64,000 bases of DNA from Paulinella micropora (GCA_019918135.1 WBZZ01000417.1:110001-174000); one strand, 5' to 3'; positions 10,607 through 21,799 are shown, counted from the first letter of the stretch. Notes: generated from the sequence alone by a model not told the origin. Made by a program: numbers and translations.

Positions 10607-10878
10607 TATTTAACAACGATTAAAGGCGGTTCCCTATATCTTGCTCTAATATTAGACTCTCGTCTATAGCATTTAATAGAGCAGATTGTGAAAAACTCAA
10701 TACTATCTACACCATAAAAATTACCTGCTATAATAGGAGGGTGCGACTGGAATGTGCGAGACAAGCCACATATATTACAAAATTCTTCTTCATAATTCGG
10801 CTGGGGCATCTCTGAATAAACAAATGTCCTTATATGTCCAACTATATCACTCGGCAATTCGCGTATTATTATTGACAT
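10603..10878 (-). CDS. Small treble-clef-like zinc protein
   Basis: 91 residues, minus strand, convergent with and overlapping the end of the resolvase. The N-terminus (about residues 1-20) resembles an F-box-like start with a hydrophobic-Pro-x-hydrophobic pattern. A Cys-x2-Cys at about residues 36-39 and a second Cys-x3-Cys near residues 67-71 could bind one zinc. Short proteins of this type are frequent in giant viruses. A ubiquitin-adaptor role is only a guess. Frame intact. Confidence 0.55.
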   Translation of the reverse strand: MSIIIRELPSDIVGHIRTFVYSEMPQPNYEEEFCNICGLSRTFQSHPPIIAGNFYGVDSIEFFTICSIKCYRRESNIRARYREPPLIVVKY

Positions 10879-10902
10879 GTTTTATATAATATAAAATATA
10901 AA

Positions 10903-12134
10903 ATGAACCTTTTTGGTCAAAGCACGAATACACCATCGTCATCAACTACGTCGTCGTCGTCTTCTTTATCTATTCATAGCATAAAAGACGCACTACCAAC
11001 AACCGCCTTCGGAGGATTGCGAACAGCAACTTTGTCGCCAGTATTACAAAATGTATTTACATATGGTAATAATACGCGGTTTTTTTACAAAACGGAGACT
11101 AATGGCGGGGTGGTATCAACTGCTAATTCAATGGAGGTTTTGACTACATCGGCCTCAGGTAATTCAACCGCACAGATTACGACTATTGAAAGAGCAAAAT
11201 ATAGAAGTGGTATGGGCTTGGTTGCTAGATTTTCCGCATTGTTTCCATCATCCATTGCCGCAGACACTTTCAATTGCGATATTGGCATAGACACACCAGC
11301 AGACAATTTATGTTTTAGGCAATCAAACTTGGGAATGTCCGTTGTAAGAACGGCGGGAACTGTGGAAAATGTGGTAAGTCAATATGCGTGGAATGTTGAT
11401 AAATGTCATAATACTGAAAACTTCCCCGCAATTGATTTTACCAAATTGAATGTGTTTGAAATAGTTGTTCAGTATCTGGGCAGTGGTCAAATTACATTCA
11501 AAATAGAAAACCCGCGAACTGGACGAATGGAAGTAATTCATGCGATTAAATACGCGAGCATTGCTACTACTCCATTATTAGATCAGGCGGCGTTTGCTAT
11601 TTATGCGAAGGCGTATTCATCAAGTCTGGCATCCGTTGTAATGAAAACTGCTAGCATGTTTTTGGCGGTTGAGGGGAATATTGATCGGACTATTGCTATA
11701 ACTAACTCGTATGATAATGTCAAGAGTATAGGATCAACTGAGAACGCCATATTTACTATTAGAAACCGTGCCACATTCAACAGCAAAACGAATTACAACA
11801 TAATCTACTTTGAGAATTTATGTATTAGCAATTCAGTACTAAAACATGTATCGCGAGAATTATTCTTAATACCACATTGGAAGGAACACCTTCTTATTCA
11901 AATTACGACACAAACACATGGTTAGCAGAAGTTGATACGGCAGGAACTACAAGAACGGGCGGAAGTGTGATATTCACATATGTGTTGTCTGGTGGTTCAT
12001 CAATATACATTGATTTGTCTCAATATAATACCAGGATAGGGTCAAGTAAGACATTTACTATATCCGCACAAAATACGAGCGGTGGAACGGCAAGTATTTA
12101 CGCTTCATTAAACTGGATTGAAGATCAGATGTAA
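10903..12134 (+). pseudogene. Fibre-like surface protein, one frameshift
   Basis: A Ser/Thr-rich N-terminal 25 residues are followed by a globular beta-rich domain containing YRSGMG (about residue 102) and later VVQYLGSGQITFKIENPRTG (about residues 187-206). The same blocks, in the same order, occur in element 2 at 43547-44262 and 48838-49394, and both proteins end with a motif like IEDQ, so they are homologues. A frame change at about 11870 separates 320 residues from the last 85. The domain resembles a beta-rich structural protein seen in aquatic virus genomes whose role is not established; capsid fibre or spike is my inference. Confidence 0.6.
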
Positions 12135-12216
12135 ACAAAAAAAAAAAGCTTTATTTATACATAATGCATAAATTGCATTAATCATCAACTTTCTTTTCTA
12201 TCTCTATGGCCATTTT
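12135..12216. other. Convergent intergenic gap with AATGCATAAATTGCATTAA hairpin
   Basis: Between convergent genes. An A run is followed by TAATGCATAAATTGCATTA (12160-12180), an AT-rich inverted repeat. It could serve as a bidirectional 3-prime-end signal. Nothing else is seen. Confidence 0.35.
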
Positions 12217-12405
12217 TTAAATATATTTAAAACCCTTATCCTTGATTAACTTTTCTGTTATACGCGCGTGATTTTTCTTTAAATATATGTAAAACTGGTC
12301 AATATTAACACCGCAGGGAATTAGATATTTATGTTGTCGTCGTCGTCGTAAGTTGATGTTTTTGATTAGAGTGAATAGTATATCTAAATTTTGTATGAAG
12401 GTCAT
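12217..12405 (-). CDS. Small basic protein, unrecognised
   Basis: 62 residues, minus strand, Lys/Arg-rich, with a central LIPCGVNIDQFYIYLKK segment that looks like folded protein rather than a shadow frame. It sits between the fibre and the penton, both real genes, and shares the minus direction with the penton. Function unknown. Confidence 0.4.
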   Translation of the reverse strand: MTFIQNLDILFTLIKNINLRRRRQHKYLIPCGVNIDQFYIYLKKNHARITEKLIKDKGFKYI

Positions 12406-12429
12406 TATATTTATGTATTCTTTTTTTTC

Positions 12430-13242
12430 TTAAGCATGATACGCCTTTAAGAGAATTGATACTTCAAAATAGACAGGACATTCAAGCACATTGCCACTCG
12501 CATGTCTAATGACGATATCAATAGTTCTTAAACTTTTCGTCGTATTAAATGGCACATAATCTGCAACATCGTTTGACGATTCAAAGTAGCACTGGACTCC
12601 ATCAAGATTGCATTTACCAACGACAGAGAAATTACCATTTGCTTCAACTAAACCAGATTGATTTAAAGCATGACTATGAACATAAACGGCCGTTTCACCG
12701 ATTAGATTTACGATAGATTGCATCGTGGCACTCGCCGCCGCCGAAATATCGGCAGTCAGTCCTATCTTGTCGCTAATAGTGCTGTTATCATAATCAAAAG
12801 CATACGTATCACCAGTGAATGCGAAATTCAATTTATTGACGTAGTTCAAAGTTATAACTACGGAGTCTGGGGCAATTGCTGAATTAACCGCGGATTGAAG
12901 GGCGGTAATAAATTTATCAATGGTGTATTGATTTTCTGTTATGATTGCCGTTTTTGTAGCGGATCCAGTTGTTTTAATCAATGTGAGAGTGTTGGCATAA
13001 CTCGGTATATTTGGAAAAACGTTTGGAATGGAGATACTTTTAACGACATAAGCACTGATTATATCAATATTACGACCAGTTGCTGGTAGATCAACGACGA
13101 AACGGCCATTGTGAGTAGAAGCGGATTTTGATTCTGTTTTATCACTTGAGGAGACACGAAGGAGGAAATTTTTGCGGGTTCGCTTTTCGTCTTCTAAGTT
13201 AGAGATCGTAAAAGAGATTGCTATATTATAAAATATGTTATT
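12430..13242 (-). CDS. Penton (minor capsid) protein, single jelly roll; start codon unclear
   Basis: About 270 codons run open in one frame from just after a TAG at 13243-13245 to TAA at 12430. The first usable start in the standard sense is a TTG at 12981, but sequence upstream (NGRFVVDLPATGRNIDIISA, about 13105-13050) is clearly coding and penton-like, so the ATG has probably been lost, perhaps to ATA. The protein is beta-rich with the layout of virophage and PLV pentons: an N-terminal strand region placing contacts to the vertex, then a domain with short repeats of hydrophobic-polar alternation. Adjacent to the major capsid gene on the same strand, as expected for a morphogenesis module. 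Confidence 0.65.
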   Translation of the reverse strand, partial: NNIFYNIAISFTISNLEDEKRTRKNFLLRVSSSDKTESKSASTHNGRFVVDLPATGRNIDIISAYVVKSISIPNVFPNIPSYANTLTLIKTTGSATKTAIITENQYTIDKFITALQSAVNSAIAPDSVVITLNYVNKLNFAFTGDTYAFDYDNSTISDKIGLTADISAAASATMQSIVNLIGETAVYVHSHALNQSGLVEANGNFSVVGKCNLDGVQCYFESSNDVADYVPFNTTKSLRTIDIVIRHASGNVLECPVYFEVSILLKAYHA

Positions 13243-13307
13243 CTAATTTTTATTTTTTTTTATTGTTTTACGACACATCTACTGGGATAAATGGACGCGA
13301 CTTTGAC

Positions 13308-14657
13308 TTATTTCAACCAAGCGGTGATGGCGCGATCTGCGTTATAATCGGCCGCATAACGAAGAGTGACTTCCGCAGTTCGTGAGTTATTAACTGCGAG
13401 ACCAGACGCTCCAATGTGTGGAGATTGGTTGAGTGTCTGGATAATGGTAGCAAATCCTGAGTTGGATGTAAGTCCTGTTTTATCTGAAGTAGAATAATAC
13501 TTGCGGAAGTTTTCAAGAGAAACAGACGAAGACATGTAAGCATCGCGAATGCCCATAGTCGCTTGAAGATTGTTAATATATAATTCGGCACATCCTCGTT
13601 GAACGGCGGCCAGAGTATCGGTGCTTCCTCCAAGTTCCATCTTTTGTTGTGCAGCATACCAATCACAAATACGACATTGATATTGTTTATAATTCATTTG
13701 AGCATCCCAAGTTATCAATGCTAGAATTGTCAGCGATCACGTTTTGAGTTACGATATACAAGCACTGAGCACGCGCTACTGCCTTATTTACTTGAAGATC
13801 AAAATCATCAGACGTGCCTGGATTTGCCTTTTGGTTATAATATGTTTCATAAAAGTGTATGGAAGCCCATCCTTGCTTTCCATTTGTTCCAAAATATTTC
13901 TCTGGACGGCGGGAGCAAGAGAGACTGTCTCCAGCATTACAACTGGATTTGATACGGTGAAAGTCAAAGCGGAACCATCAAACCCAGTAGAAACCTTACC
14001 ATCAGAACTTCCAATAATGGCAAATGCTTCCTGAGATGGAGCAAATGTCAAACGAAGCCTCATACCACTAATTAGAGAGGGAGGAATGAGAGTTTCTTCA
14101 TTAAACACCCCCGAGAAGTAATGGAGAGGAATACAAACTTTTAAGTATTGACCAGTGCCAACGACTGTAGGAGTATTAATAGCAAAATCAACAACTGAAT
14201 TGTCGGTAATATTAGCATTAACTTCCACATTCTCTCGTTGTCCCGCCATCTGTGCCTGTCGGCGATAATCAAAAGGATAATGCCACGGGAGAGTATTTCG
14301 CACCAGTTTATTCAAATCTTCAATTCGTTCAAGTTCGCTACCATCCTTACTTTCCAACAAAAATCTTTCAAAAATAGCAGTCGCGGAGGTGTTTTGAAAA
14401 CCAATCGCGCAGTTATTCCCTGCGGTCGTAACCAACCCGTCGGCCTTGACATCAAACGACAGATAGCAATTCTTTCCATAAACAAAATCAGTGCTTGCCT
14501 GCAAGGTGAAAATCATTTCAGTCCCCGACGAACTGGTATAAGTCTGCTGGTCACTTAAAGATACTTCCCTGTTCAGTGAGTGCTTTGCTTGCAACTCATA
14601 TCTGAGGTTGTTGAGGGTCATCAACTCCTCAGTATTTTTAGAATCCTTTCCTTCCAT
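13308..14657 (-). pseudogene. Major capsid protein, double jelly roll, frameshifted
   Basis: The first 260 residues (14657 to about 13870) have the beta-rich pattern of PLV capsid proteins. They include the N-terminal SLSDQQTY region, a ssf-ER-ld segment (FERFLLESKDGSELERIEDL at about residues 96-115), and a P-LHYFSGVFN motif at about residues 178-187 that is characteristic of the loop between the two jelly rolls. Two frame changes at about 13820 and 13700 lead to a 136-residue C-terminus ending at 13308. Total about 440-450 residues, shorter than Polinton capsids (about 550-600) and within the PLV range. It is the building block of the icosahedral shell. Frame breaks make this copy non-functional as assembled. 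Confidence 0.75.
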
Positions 14658-14739
14658 TTTTTTGTGTGTGCTTGTGGGGTTGTAAAATTCGCAATGCTAC
14701 TATACTAAAAAAATAATAATAGAAATTAAAAATAATTAT

Positions 14740-15138
14740 TTATTCACCTGAAACGGATTGTTTAATAATATCAACTGATTTCTGTATGTTGTCAAGTCTT
14801 GTGTCTTGTGGTGAAGTCAATTGAAACTCTCTTGCCTCAGCATTCTGAACCGCTTTCTTTAAATAAGCCAAACTGCTAACAGCAGTGTCCAAATCAACAA
14901 CATCCGCATTTTCTTTGTTATCAGAAATGTCTGTTAATGTGTTTTGAATAGTGCTCTTCTCATGTGAGACGAGATCGCCAAATTCAGTTAATGGTTGATT
15001 AACTAATGGGGCACCATGACTACTCCACAATTCAAACTGGTTTAGTTGAAACCCATCACTCGCGGGTCGGTTTGCTTCGTTGAGTTTGTTGATAAAGCCA
15101 ATCGGCAAACGAGTTGAAGCACTTAAGTTTTTAATCAT
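14740..15138 (-). CDS. Unrecognised structural-module protein
   Basis: 132 residues, minus strand, intact, just upstream of the capsid gene. The N-terminal half is mixed and the C-terminal half (about residues 60-130) is helical with heptads. Small helical proteins beside the capsid gene are often minor virion components in PLVs, but nothing specific is recognised. Its start overlaps the end of the next upstream gene by one base. Confidence 0.5.
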   Translation of the reverse strand: MIKNLSASTRLPIGFINKLNEANRPASDGFQLNQFELWSSHGAPLVNQPLTEFGDLVSHEKSTIQNTLTDISDNKENADVVDLDTAVSSLAYLKKAVQNAEAREFQLTSPQDTRLDNIQKSVDIIKQSVSGE

Positions 15139-15724
15139 TATATAACAATAATAATTATTTTATCAATGTTAATTATTTTTTTCATAATTTGTAAATTCTT
15201 GTGTGTAATTTTTTCCTCTTTCATTTTCTTTAAATCCCCCATGGCTTGATTTACATCAATGTCATTAGTTTGAGCGACTTCCTTAGGAGTTTCCTTAGAA
15301 GCATCTTCTATTGCTTCTATCTCACTTGCTGGTGTTGTGGTAGTTTGTTTTGGCACGGCGACGGGAGTGGGATTAACAGATTTTGGTAGGGATTGTTCAA
15401 CCTTAGGTGCTGGAGACATTTCAACTGGTTTGACATTTGGTGGGCTGGTGCTGTGTCTGGAGATTTTCTTTTCAATACTTCATCTGGCACTTGGTCAGGT
15501 TGTCCTCTGGAAATTGGTTCGTTAAGTGTTTTCTTTGCCCTAGGTGCTTTTGGACGGATTTGACTTTTAATCTTGCCACTCTTAATATCTTCTTCTATTT
15601 TTCTGATTGCCACATGTTCGGGTGTTCCCTTACGAATTGGTGTAAGTTTGCCTCGTCCATTTTCTTTATACCAAATTGACATTGCTTGACGATAAGGGGT
15701 CGCATATAGTTTCTGTGCTGACAT
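15139..15724 (-). pseudogene. Lys/Pro-rich protein with YATPYRQAMSIWYKENGRG N-terminus, frameshifted
   Basis: From the ATG at 15724 the first 100 residues begin with a compact basic segment (residues 6-30) and then become Lys/Pro-rich. A frame change at about 15420 continues into a Thr/Pro/Glu-rich, disordered C-terminus to 15139. The WYKENGRG style start resembles small chromatin-like or core proteins of PLVs, but the family is not certain. The copia LTR lies 54 bases upstream of its start and may have removed its promoter. Confidence 0.45.
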
Positions 15725-15777
15725 ATTATATTATTATGAAACAAAAAAACTTTTTAATTGAATTAGTTTACTTTATA

Positions 15778-16071
15778 TTAACTTGAATAGTAGTACGGTG
15801 TTCTGAACCGGAGCACTTAATGACTTGCTGAATTTGGAAAATCTGAGTTGTTTTACTTAGACACAGATTGAGGTACATAAAAAGGCGCGACACTAAGACG
15901 CGTGTCCTGTCCTGACTAATGCACTTGAACTAATCAGCCCAATCGTAATTCTTCAAGTCCATTTCCTACTGTCACTCCTATAAGTAAAGATATCAGTCCT
16001 CAATTGTGAAATTACACGGCCTAATGAATTATAATTACCGATTCTAATCTAACAAAGAACTTGGTATAAAG
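15778..16071 (-). repeat. 3-prime LTR of the copia element
   Basis: Matches 21800-22093 along its full length with about seven mismatches. On the coding strand it follows a purine tract (AGGGGGAG, about 16080-16072) that would serve as the polypurine primer for plus-strand synthesis. The LTR ends are not the usual TG..CA, reading TTTATACC at the start and AGTTAA at the end on the coding strand, so boundaries may be off by a base or two. Confidence 0.9.
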
Positions 16072-16184
16072 CTCCCCCTAATTCAATAGGTCGTCAGAAT
16101 ACAATCTAAGTGTAATACTAACTAACCACTCACAGTCCTACCATGAAGACAGAGTCAAATCGAGTGTCCCGTTAAGCGATCCGC

Positions 16185-18046
16185 TCAACGCTTAAATGCC
16201 GACGGACTAGTGATCTTCTTCGATAATATGTCCGCTCTGTTCTCCTCAGACGGCACCCGATTGACCATCACCTCCCCCTTCCGTATCGCCTCTGTGAGAT
16301 GATAATGTCTGAGCGCAATGTGCCTGAGCCTCTTGGCAAACACCGAGTTTGGTGCCGTGCTAACTGTTGCCTGATTATCAACTCTGAGTATCGGCACCTC
16401 ATCAAGCTCCTTCTTGAGTGGGTTGGCATCAGACCACGGTAGAGACCGCAACACATTCCTCACCGCTTCCAAATCGTGCAAGACTTCAGACGCCGCATAC
16501 GTCTCGCTCTCCTGCGTTCCCGTTGCAAGATGCTTCTGGGTTGTCGACCTGATCGACACCGGACCCCCAGCCAGAAAGACTACTCCACCCGTCTTGGAGT
16601 ACATTTTCTCACCATTACCAAGTGACGAGTCTGAATCCGCCTCCAGCACTCTGTTCCCGTCAGACGCAAACCTGACACCTCTATCCCGCACATGCACGAA
16701 GTAACGCAGCAGTTGTTCTGCCCCGCAGTAATCGAACTTCTCCCTGCTGGCTTGATGTTCAGCAATGGATGCAATCGCCGCAACCGCCTCCGGGACGCTA
16801 GCCTTAAGGTAGATATAACTCCCCACAATTTCTTGTGGATCATACTCAAGCATAGCCGGTACCATCTTTGACCCTTCAGGCAGCCACGGGGTCTTAGCTG
16901 GCATCCACTGGCGGCCATCACTCCTCTTGAACCGCTTCAGCAACGTTTCAATATACTGCTTTTGGTACAGAGTGATTGAGTACACTCCCCCAACCCTCTT
17001 GAGCTCGAACTCTATCGAAAGAAATTCTTTAACTAGCCCAAGGTCTTTGACGTTCCCCCATTCTCTGTTGAGCTCCTTGACATATCTCTCCCTACTGCCC
17101 TTCGAAGCCGCAACATGAATACTATCATCAACATGATAAGTGAGCACCTCCGTCTTGTTGGTCTCTTCATCTACCCTTGCAAACACCACCGGATCAACTA
17201 TGCTTTGTTTGAACCCCAACTTCTTCTGCGTTGGAACTACCCTGTCGTTCCAATACACGTGACCAGATGGCCTGAGACCGTTCACACCTCCCACTGCCTC
17301 CCACACCGTGTTCGGAGGCACGTACCCTGCTGGAGGCTTTAACCATACCGGAATACGAAGTTTCACGTTCGGGAAAGCACTCTCCTCATCGACACTGAAG
17401 ATCTCCATCTCTTGCAGGACTGCCAGAGCACACGTTAGCCATTGCAAGTCGGTAGATCGACCTTATCATACTGCCAGGGCGGTTGCAAGAACCCTATACC
17501 TGCTATTCTTGACTTTGCATCCACCATCGGACCATCTGCCGTCTCCCTCTTATCAAAATCGACAAACCTTGTCGGAACAAGAGGCTCCCCTGGAGGCTTT
17601 TCCGAGACGTGACGTTCGACTATTGCACCAAGCTTGAGGTGTTTGTCTATGTCTGCGAATCTAGACTCATTGAACCGGCCAGACGCAGTCGCCTCGCGAT
17701 ACGGAACTGGTATGGTCACAAGAAAAGCCCCTGAACGAAAATTACTCGGCCTGGTTCTTTCCCTGTTACGAGGCTGAGAAACAATGTTGGTGGCTGCAAT
17801 GGCTGCCCCATCCCACGTAACTGGCACCCCATTCCTATTCCGCTTGCCTTCCAACCGAGGAGCCAAAGAGGGAGCAGCATTCCTCTTGTTCTCAGCCCTA
17901 TTTCCACCCCCCAGACCAACCGCCTCATGACCCCCTTTGAGCAACTCGTCCCCCCCCTGAACCAGCCTGACGACACCAGCCTCTCCACCATCGACTCCCT
18001 GGTGCTCGTCTTCCTCCACCAACGCACTGGTTTCCGTGTCCTTCAC
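16185..18046 (-). pseudogene. Copia reverse transcriptase and RNase H, frame-broken at its N-terminus
   Basis: The 420-codon frame 17447-16185 carries copia RT blocks: FSVDEESAFPNV (the D-hydrophobic-AFL box) near residue 20, NGLRPSGHVYW near 57, and YHVDD at 105-108 in place of the usual YVDD. RNase H follows, with a DADSDSSLG start, QKHLATGTQESETYAA and the ALRHYHLTEAI C-terminal block. The RT N-terminal third is in another frame (18046-17435). The last codons read SAFKR then TGA. RT copies element RNA into DNA in the cytoplasmic particle. Confidence 0.75.
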
Positions 18047-18160
18047 TTGCCGTTGACGCTCCGACTTCGTCTGCCAAATTCTGAATCACCAGCCACTCGT
18101 CGTCGGTGAAAAATGTTCCGGGATTTGCGTCACTTTTGCCACTTTTTTTCCCGTGCGACG

Positions 18161-19117
18161 TTAGAGTTGTGAAACACATGTTGGGGTGACGTTGCTGTTC
18201 TGCTCCCTTGGGTAGAGTGTTGGCCACCCATGCGTAGTGTAGTCTCTCACCATGATGTCAGCTGACACCTTGACCTTCCTGTCGTAGTAACTCCAGACGA
18301 TGTACGCAGACTGTTCCACATTAACACCCATGAACACTGCTGGCTCCCCCTTTTCCTGCCCTTTCTTCCCTTCTTTGTAGATAACACAGAGGCAGCCAAA
18401 CGGATGTAACATGGAGTAGTGAGGGGGGGGTCGTCCATAGAACGCCTCATGTCTTGACGTCTTTGTTCCAGCCCTCCCTTATAGGTTCAGTAGAAAAACA
18501 GCGTAGTTAACAGCTAGCGGTAGGAAGTACACCGGCACTGATCTCGCAACCAAAAGTGTAGTTGCCAAATTGAAAACGACCTTAATCCCTGCTTCAGCGT
18601 AGGCGTCTTTGTTTGGGTCATCTCGCACAGGCAGATGACGCTCCACCCCTGTTCGTTGCAGATGATCTAGGATGCCTTTAGCAATCCACTCCTTATCTGT
18701 GCGAAACTTTTTCATATTTCCAGTCTGCGTCTCAGACCATGCCTGTAGATGCTTGACTTGCTCCAGTGTAGCGTTCTAATCTCTCGTTTTGCACCTGTAG
18801 TTGCGTAGTAGTCCAGTAACATTATCCACAAAGACGTTGCAGTAAGGAGTGTCTCCATACATGGCGAACATGATCCTTCCTGTTCCGTCCCCACTCCAAT
18901 CATCCCCTGCCTTCTCGCAGACAGTGAGTGACGCCCCCACGTAGTTAGAATGCTTTCGCATCTTTGCCGTCATACATGAAGTACATGCATGGTTGTCCAT
19001 AGTTCCTTTTCCCCTCAACGTGATGTTGTTCATTCTTACAAATTGTTTCCCCCTCGTTGACTCAAAATGGAACACGTCATGCAACTTCCCAGCGTCCACA
19101 GTCGTAGCAGGGTCCAT
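18161..19117 (-). pseudogene. Copia integrase region, several frame breaks
   Basis: 19117-18776 encodes an integrase-type zinc site (H-x3-H ... CxxC: HDVFH then ACTSC) and the start of the catalytic core, ending near VFVDNVTGL. 18715-18479 gives FRTDKEW (second catalytic Asp) and later YAEAGIKVVFN, matching the E-R block of copia integrases. 18412-18161 holds the PFGCLCV/FMGV region that follows the core. At least three frame changes separate them. The enzyme would insert element cDNA into the nuclear genome; here it is dead as assembled. Confidence 0.65.
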
Positions 19118-19126
19118 AGTCGTAGT

Positions 19127-20713
19127 CTAGAACGCAGATTGGTAGCATGGGAAAGTCGAACTGCTCTCCCCTTTCCCATTCTCCGTCTTCACAGTTCTAA
19201 ACTTATACTGACAGGTCACCGGATCGAAGTCCCCTACCAATATTTTGTCACTGGGGCGTACGTCAATTTGCTGTTTCGTAACAAAGAAACCGTCACCTTG
19301 TAACACAATCCCATATCCCTGTTTTTGTATTTGTCCGGCGGAGAAGAGCACACGGTCCAGCGACTCCAAGCAGAAGGTCTCCCCCATCGTCACCTGTTGA
19401 GGTTCCCCTTCCCCTGTCTTGCCAACAAACTTCATCTTCCCCATCACCGTTGCTTTCGTAGGCCCATCTATTCCCCTGAGGTCGAGCCCTTCTTCCTCTC
19501 TATCATCCAGCATTGACGCCTCCGGTACCAGATGCCTCGACGAGCCACTGTCCAGGTATATATCCCTTCCATTCTGTTCTTCGCCATCCACCGCCATCAT
19601 GCTCGCAGGGTCGTCTCCCATCGGCGTGTTTGGTGGCTTCCTCTCTTCCTCTGGTTCTTCTCCTTCCATAGCAGATGTAAGCAGCTCACCGCCAACCGTG
19701 ATCGTCGTCTTCATCTCCTCCCACGTCCCAACCTTCCTTTCCACCTGCGTAGTCTGTTCCCTCGGTCCCCGGTCTCGCCGTATAACCGATAACGAACGCG
19801 TCTGGTCCTCACCACCGTCACTAGGCATCACTGAGGTAGCAATGATTGTCTTCTTCTCTTCTTGCGCAATTGCGTACGGAGGAGGGAATTGTTGCGCTCG
19901 CTCTTTCATAATCATTCTCTCGTTGTCGTTCACCGCCAACGCCAGAGCTTCCATAAGAGCTTCCCAACTCACATCAATCCATTCAGCTGCCTCCGCCGAT
20001 GGTTGCATCCTCAGAGCCCTGTTGTGTCTTGGCATCATTGCCTTCTTGCCTTCCTCCGGACTCTCATGAAAATATCGAAGCATCCTCATGTAGGCCAAGT
20101 CCGCTCGCATCCCAGCGATCGTAGACGCATGTCCCCCATAGCCCCTCTCCGGTGCCGAAGCTTCATTCTCTATCACAGCCTTCCACGTTGGCTTGACGTC
20201 TGCCGATTGAGTGTATTTGCAGAAGATCTTGTGGGTCTTCCAGTCCTGAGACTGGCACCACCTGCCGCAGTAGTAGACCATTTTACAGTGGCCACACTTT
20301 TTCGTTGCTTTCATCGCGCAGAACTCACACTCTCTTGGAACCCTCGCGAGTATAGCTTCCGGTGCGTCCAGTCCGACTTCTCGCTCCAGTCCCTTGACAT
20401 ATGTTTCCCAGTCAGCCGGAACCACCTTGAAGTTGTACAGCCAGTTCCAGTAACGCAGTTCACTGACACACGCATTATTAAAACACGTCCAGAAGTCAGC
20501 AACATTTACTTTTCCATTGCTCTGGTCCCCCGGTACATTCTCCTCTTCTTCTCCTATGAAGATCATAGGACTTGTCGCAGCCATAAACGAGAACGCAGTC
20601 TTCCCTTCCTTGCCTCCCGCCCCAACCTCCATGAGACCTCCCCCACTGCCGGTGCAAGGTAGGCCTCCATCGTTCTCGGGATATCCACGTCGTTGGTTGA
20701 CACTGCAAGACAC
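19127..20713 (-). CDS. Copia Pol segment with MYND zinc finger and aspartic protease
   Basis: 528 codons intact. Residues 129-165 form a MYND finger: Cys-x2-Cys, Cys-x2-Cys, then YYCxxxCQxxDWxxHxxxC, all seven Cys and one His present. MYND fingers are protein-binding modules of eukaryotic regulators, not a standard part of copia Gag-Pol. Downstream, LDSGSSRHLV at about residues 387-396 is the copia retropepsin active site (D-S-G). The intervening 200 residues are acidic and disordered. Position after the CCHC knuckle and before integrase fits the Gag-PR-IN-RT order. The MYND was probably captured from a host gene and may tether the particle to a host factor (inference). Confidence 0.75.
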   Translation of the reverse strand: MSCSVNQRRGYPENDGGLPCTGSGGGLMEVGAGGKEGKTAFSFMAATSPMIFIGEEEENVPGDQSNGKVNVADFWTCFNNACVSELRYWNWLYNFKVVPADWETYVKGLEREVGLDAPEAILARVPRECEFCAMKATKKCGHCKMVYYCGRWCQSQDWKTHKIFCKYTQSADVKPTWKAVIENEASAPERGYGGHASTIAGMRADLAYMRMLRYFHESPEEGKKAMMPRHNRALRMQPSAEAAEWIDVSWEALMEALALAVNDNERMIMKERAQQFPPPYAIAQEEKKTIIATSVMPSDGGEDQTRSLSVIRRDRGPREQTTQVERKVGTWEEMKTTITVGGELLTSAMEGEEPEEERKPPNTPMGDDPASMMAVDGEEQNGRDIYLDSGSSRHLVPEASMLDDREEEGLDLRGIDGPTKATVMGKMKFVGKTGEGEPQQVTMGETFCLESLDRVLFSAGQIQKQGYGIVLQGDGFFVTKQQIDVRPSDKILVGDFDPVTCQYKFRTVKTENGKGESSSTFPCYQSAF

Positions 20714-21788
20714 GACACGACCGGCGCAGCGTTGTTGGCTTTCTTTCCGCCAGCTTTATCTCCCGGCTTAGCATTGGTTTGGCTCGCACTGCCGTTACCA
20801 CTTGATTTTTGGCTTGCGTTCGCCTTCTGGTTCCCATTCGGCGGCAGCTTCTTGCGATACCTGTCCTTCAGCGTGGGGCATCTCCTTCCTTGGTGGTCGT
20901 GGCCCGGTATCCTGCACCTGATCGTGCAGGTGAAGTACTTGTGTGGGTTCCCGCAGTTGTAGCACTCAAGTTTCCTTCCTTCCCTCACCGGTGCTTCCCT
21001 TGTCTTCTGCTGCGTAGCGACCATCGCAGTCCCAATCGCTCTTTCTTCTCTGGACATCGCCTCATTCGCTATCACCCTCCTCTCGAAGAGTTGCTTCGTC
21101 CCACCTGAGCATCCAAGAATGACTTCCACAGGTCCCTTTGCTCGCACTTCCCAAGTGCAGTCTTAATAAACTGCATCCTCATTGTTGCACTTATCGGTTC
21201 CTCGTGAGCCTCCAAGAACTGGCAATGCGATTCGAAGCCGCTGAGTTGAGCACGTAGGTCTTCCTTGCAATTAAATTTCCATCCACTTACCAGGTTGCTT
21301 CTCCGTTGCTTCTGGTGAGCGTCGTTCCCCTGGTACCATTGCCGGAGCATCCTTAATAACTCTTCCGGTCTCAGTTGCTCCTCCCGCACTAGGTGCCGTA
21401 CGATGCGTTCAGATGCCGATCCATAGTCCAGCCCTTTGTACATCCACATGAAGATCTGGGCCCTTCTGGCCAGCACTCTTCTCCGTTGAACCGGAGTCAA
21501 GTCATGCTTCTGATCCTGCTGCTTGTTGTCAGCATCCCCACGTCTTTGCCTCGCACCACCATCCTTGGCATCCTTGGCCTCCGCCCGCAGTTCTGCTTCG
21601 ACCTCGATCCGCCATTGAAGCACTTCAGCCAGCGGCTTGACGTACTCCCAGCATTCGATCGACGCCAGGTCCACTCGAACTTGCGCGTACCAATCGTCCC
21701 AGCTCCGTCCAGCGACACCATCCTTGAACGTAGGCGCCTTCCCTTGCAGAATAGCGGTCGCAGCATCTCTTAGCGCAGAAGAGGACAT
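20714..21788 (-). pseudogene. Copia Gag with CCHC-like knuckle, one frame break
   Basis: From ATG at 21788 (239 codons to 21072) comes a UBN2/Retrotran_gag-like helical domain (LRMLRQWYQGND and later CQFLEAHEE). After a frame change the 21147-20563 frame provides CYNCGNPHKYFTC (about 20964-20925), a zinc-knuckle variant, and a second Cys/His group ending RRC. It coats and packages element RNA. The ATG lies only about 12 bases inside the LTR, leaving essentially no leader. Confidence 0.7.
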
Positions 21789-21799
21789 AACCCTTTTTC

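Noticed and set aside
19325..21108. Several plus-strand frames of 80-260 codons
   Set aside because: Antisense of the copia Gag-Pol, which has clear retro motifs on the minus strand; the plus frames are Ser/Pro-rich shadows.
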